A stretch of 40,865 bases of DNA, from assembly GCF_003501885.1 (NCBI RefSeq), contig NZ_QWFA01000109.1:1-40865 (forward strand). Reading direction: 5' to 3'. This DNA is from Streptomyces globisporus (lineage in GTDB: Bacteria > Actinomycetota > Actinomycetes > Streptomycetales > Streptomycetaceae). Positions 39,925 to 40,865 of the stretch are shown here, in pieces; position 1 is the first letter of the stretch, and every line of letters starts with the position of its first letter. Both the position numbers and the translations under genes were made by a program. Under the pieces are notes generated by a model. The model did no database searches and had not been told where the DNA came from. It saw only the letters and a program-made list of their open reading frames with translations.

Positions 39925-40865
39925 ATGGGTGAGGTCTTCGCCGGTCGGTACGAGCTGATCGATCCGATCGGACGCGGTGGGGTCGGCGCCGTCTGGCGGG
40001 CCTGGGACCACCGCCGCCGCCGGTACGTCGCGGCCAAGGTGCTCCAGCAGAGCGACGCGCACACGCTGCTGCGCTTCGTCCGCGAGCAGGCGCTGCGCAT
40101 CGAGCACCCGCATGTGCTGGCCCCTGCCAGCTGGGCCGCCGACGACGACAAGGTCCTGTTCACCATGGACCTGGTGAGCGGCGGTTCGCTCGCCCATGTC
40201 ATCGGTGACTACGGCCCGTTGCCCCCGCGCTTCGTCTGCCTGCTGCTGGACCAGCTGCTCTCCGGCCTCTCCACGGTGCACGCCGAAGGGGTGGTGCACC
40301 GTGACATCAAGCCCGCCAACATCCTGATGGAGGCGACCGGTACGGGCCGCCCGCATCTGCGCCTGTCCGACTTCGGCATCTCGATGCGCAAGGGCGAACC
40401 CCGGCTGACCGAGACCAACTACGTGGTCGGTACGCCCGGTTACTTCGCCCCCGAGCAGATGATGGGCGCCGAGCCCGACTTCCCCGCGGACCTCTTCGCG
40501 GTCGGCCTGGTCGCGATCTACCTCCTCCAGGGTCAGAAGCCCGACGCCCAGGCCCTGGTGGAGCACTTCGCCGCCCATGGCACCCCGGGCGCCCCCGAGG
40601 GCATTCCCGAGCCGTTGTGGCAGGTTCTCGCCGGTCTGCTCCAGCCCGACCCGCACTCCCGGTTCCGTACGGCCACGGGCGCGCGCAAGGCCCTGACCGC
40701 GGCGGTCGAGATGCTGCCCGAAGCCGGCCCGGACGACGAGCCGGTGGAGGTGTTCGACCAGATCGGGCCGCTGCCCGAGGGGTTCGGCCCCGACGGGCCC
40801 GTCACCGCCCCGCCGGAGCCCCCACAGCAGCCGTCCGAACAGCAGGCCCCCACCCCGCCCCCTGT
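39925..40865 (+). CDS. Ser/Thr protein kinase (partial, runs off the window)
   Basis: 313 codons from ATG 39925 without a stop. Kinase landmarks: P-loop GRGGVGAVW (16-24), lysine in VAAKVL (about 38), HRDIKPAN (about 128-135), DFGIS (about 152-156) and GTPGYFAPEQ in the activation segment. The domain ends near residue 270, followed by a Pro/Glu/Gln-rich linker at the edge. Catalytic residues are complete. It may have a membrane or sensory part beyond the window. Its relation to the preceding XRE protein suggests a kinase-regulator pair. Confidence 0.9.
   Translation, partial: MGEVFAGRYELIDPIGRGGVGAVWRAWDHRRRRYVAAKVLQQSDAHTLLRFVREQALRIEHPHVLAPASWAADDDKVLFTMDLVSGGSLAHVIGDYGPLPPRFVCLLLDQLLSGLSTVHAEGVVHRDIKPANILMEATGTGRPHLRLSDFGISMRKGEPRLTETNYVVGTPGYFAPEQMMGAEPDFPADLFAVGLVAIYLLQGQKPDAQALVEHFAAHGTPGAPEGIPEPLWQVLAGLLQPDPHSRFRTATGARKALTAAVEMLPEAGPDDEPVEVFDQIGPLPEGFGPDGPVTAPPEPPQQPSEQQAPTPPP

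Overview
The window is high-GC actinobacterial chromosome, almost certainly Streptomyces. The coding regions have strongly GC-biased third positions, GTG and TTG starts are common, and there are class E sortases, a gamma-butyrolactone-receptor-like TetR, a DUF5324 protein and streptomycete-type DnaA boxes. The gene order crgA / DUF881 / trpG-pabA / PASTA kinase / pbpA / rodA / pstP / fhaB / fhaA / tRNA-Leu, with a cyclophilin and a tRNA-Ala nearby, is the core that also lies beside oriC in mycobacteria. A perfect parS palindrome at 20575-20588 and many DnaA boxes agree with an origin-proximal arm.

Region 1 (1-8355): a possible MoeA-like gene (partial) and a MobA-like NTP transferase are followed by a branched-chain 2-oxoacid dehydrogenase operon (E1alpha, E1beta, E2, minus strand). 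An Lrp/AsnC regulator diverges from it. Next come a TetR regulator and a divergent PaaN-type aldehyde dehydrogenase. Region 2 (8359-11308): a TrmH/SpoU rRNA or tRNA methyltransferase and a translationally coupled pair of membrane proteins (HTTM protein + DUF5819). Region 3 (11394-16352): the paaABCDE phenylacetyl-CoA epoxidase operon, then an acyl-CoA dehydrogenase with a KstR-type operator. Near-identical 14-bp dyads (18 bp identical at two of them) sit in the paaN/tetR, paaA and bkd/lrp promoter regions. This points to one TetR regulon in which the 2-oxoacid dehydrogenase could feed phenylacetyl-CoA directly into the Paa pathway.

Region 4 (16378-21453): rhodanese, J-domain protein, DUF2252 protein, a divergent HxlR regulator/FMN azoreductase pair, a strong terminator, parS, and an orphan gamma-butyrolactone-receptor-like TetR. 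Region 5 (21714-30312): tRNA-Leu(CAG), then fhaA-fhaB-pstP-rodA-pbpA-pknB, the regulated peptidoglycan-elongation cassette of actinobacteria. Region 6 (30342-35277, mostly minus strand): three class E sortases, a pabA/trpG glutamine amidotransferase, a 62-residue membrane protein and a DUF881 protein, with crgA divergent. Region 7 (35278-40865): an intergenic stretch with a cluster of DnaA boxes, a rhomboid protease, a cyclophilin, a DUF5324 membrane protein, TerD, tRNA-Ala(TGC), and an XRE-type regulator followed by a second Ser/Thr kinase that runs off the end.

No insertion sequence, integrase, prophage or CRISPR array was seen. The unusual content is mostly in cis-acting DNA: shared TetR operators, a KstR-like box, parS, and DnaA boxes placed in divergent promoter regions and clustered in one intergenic stretch.
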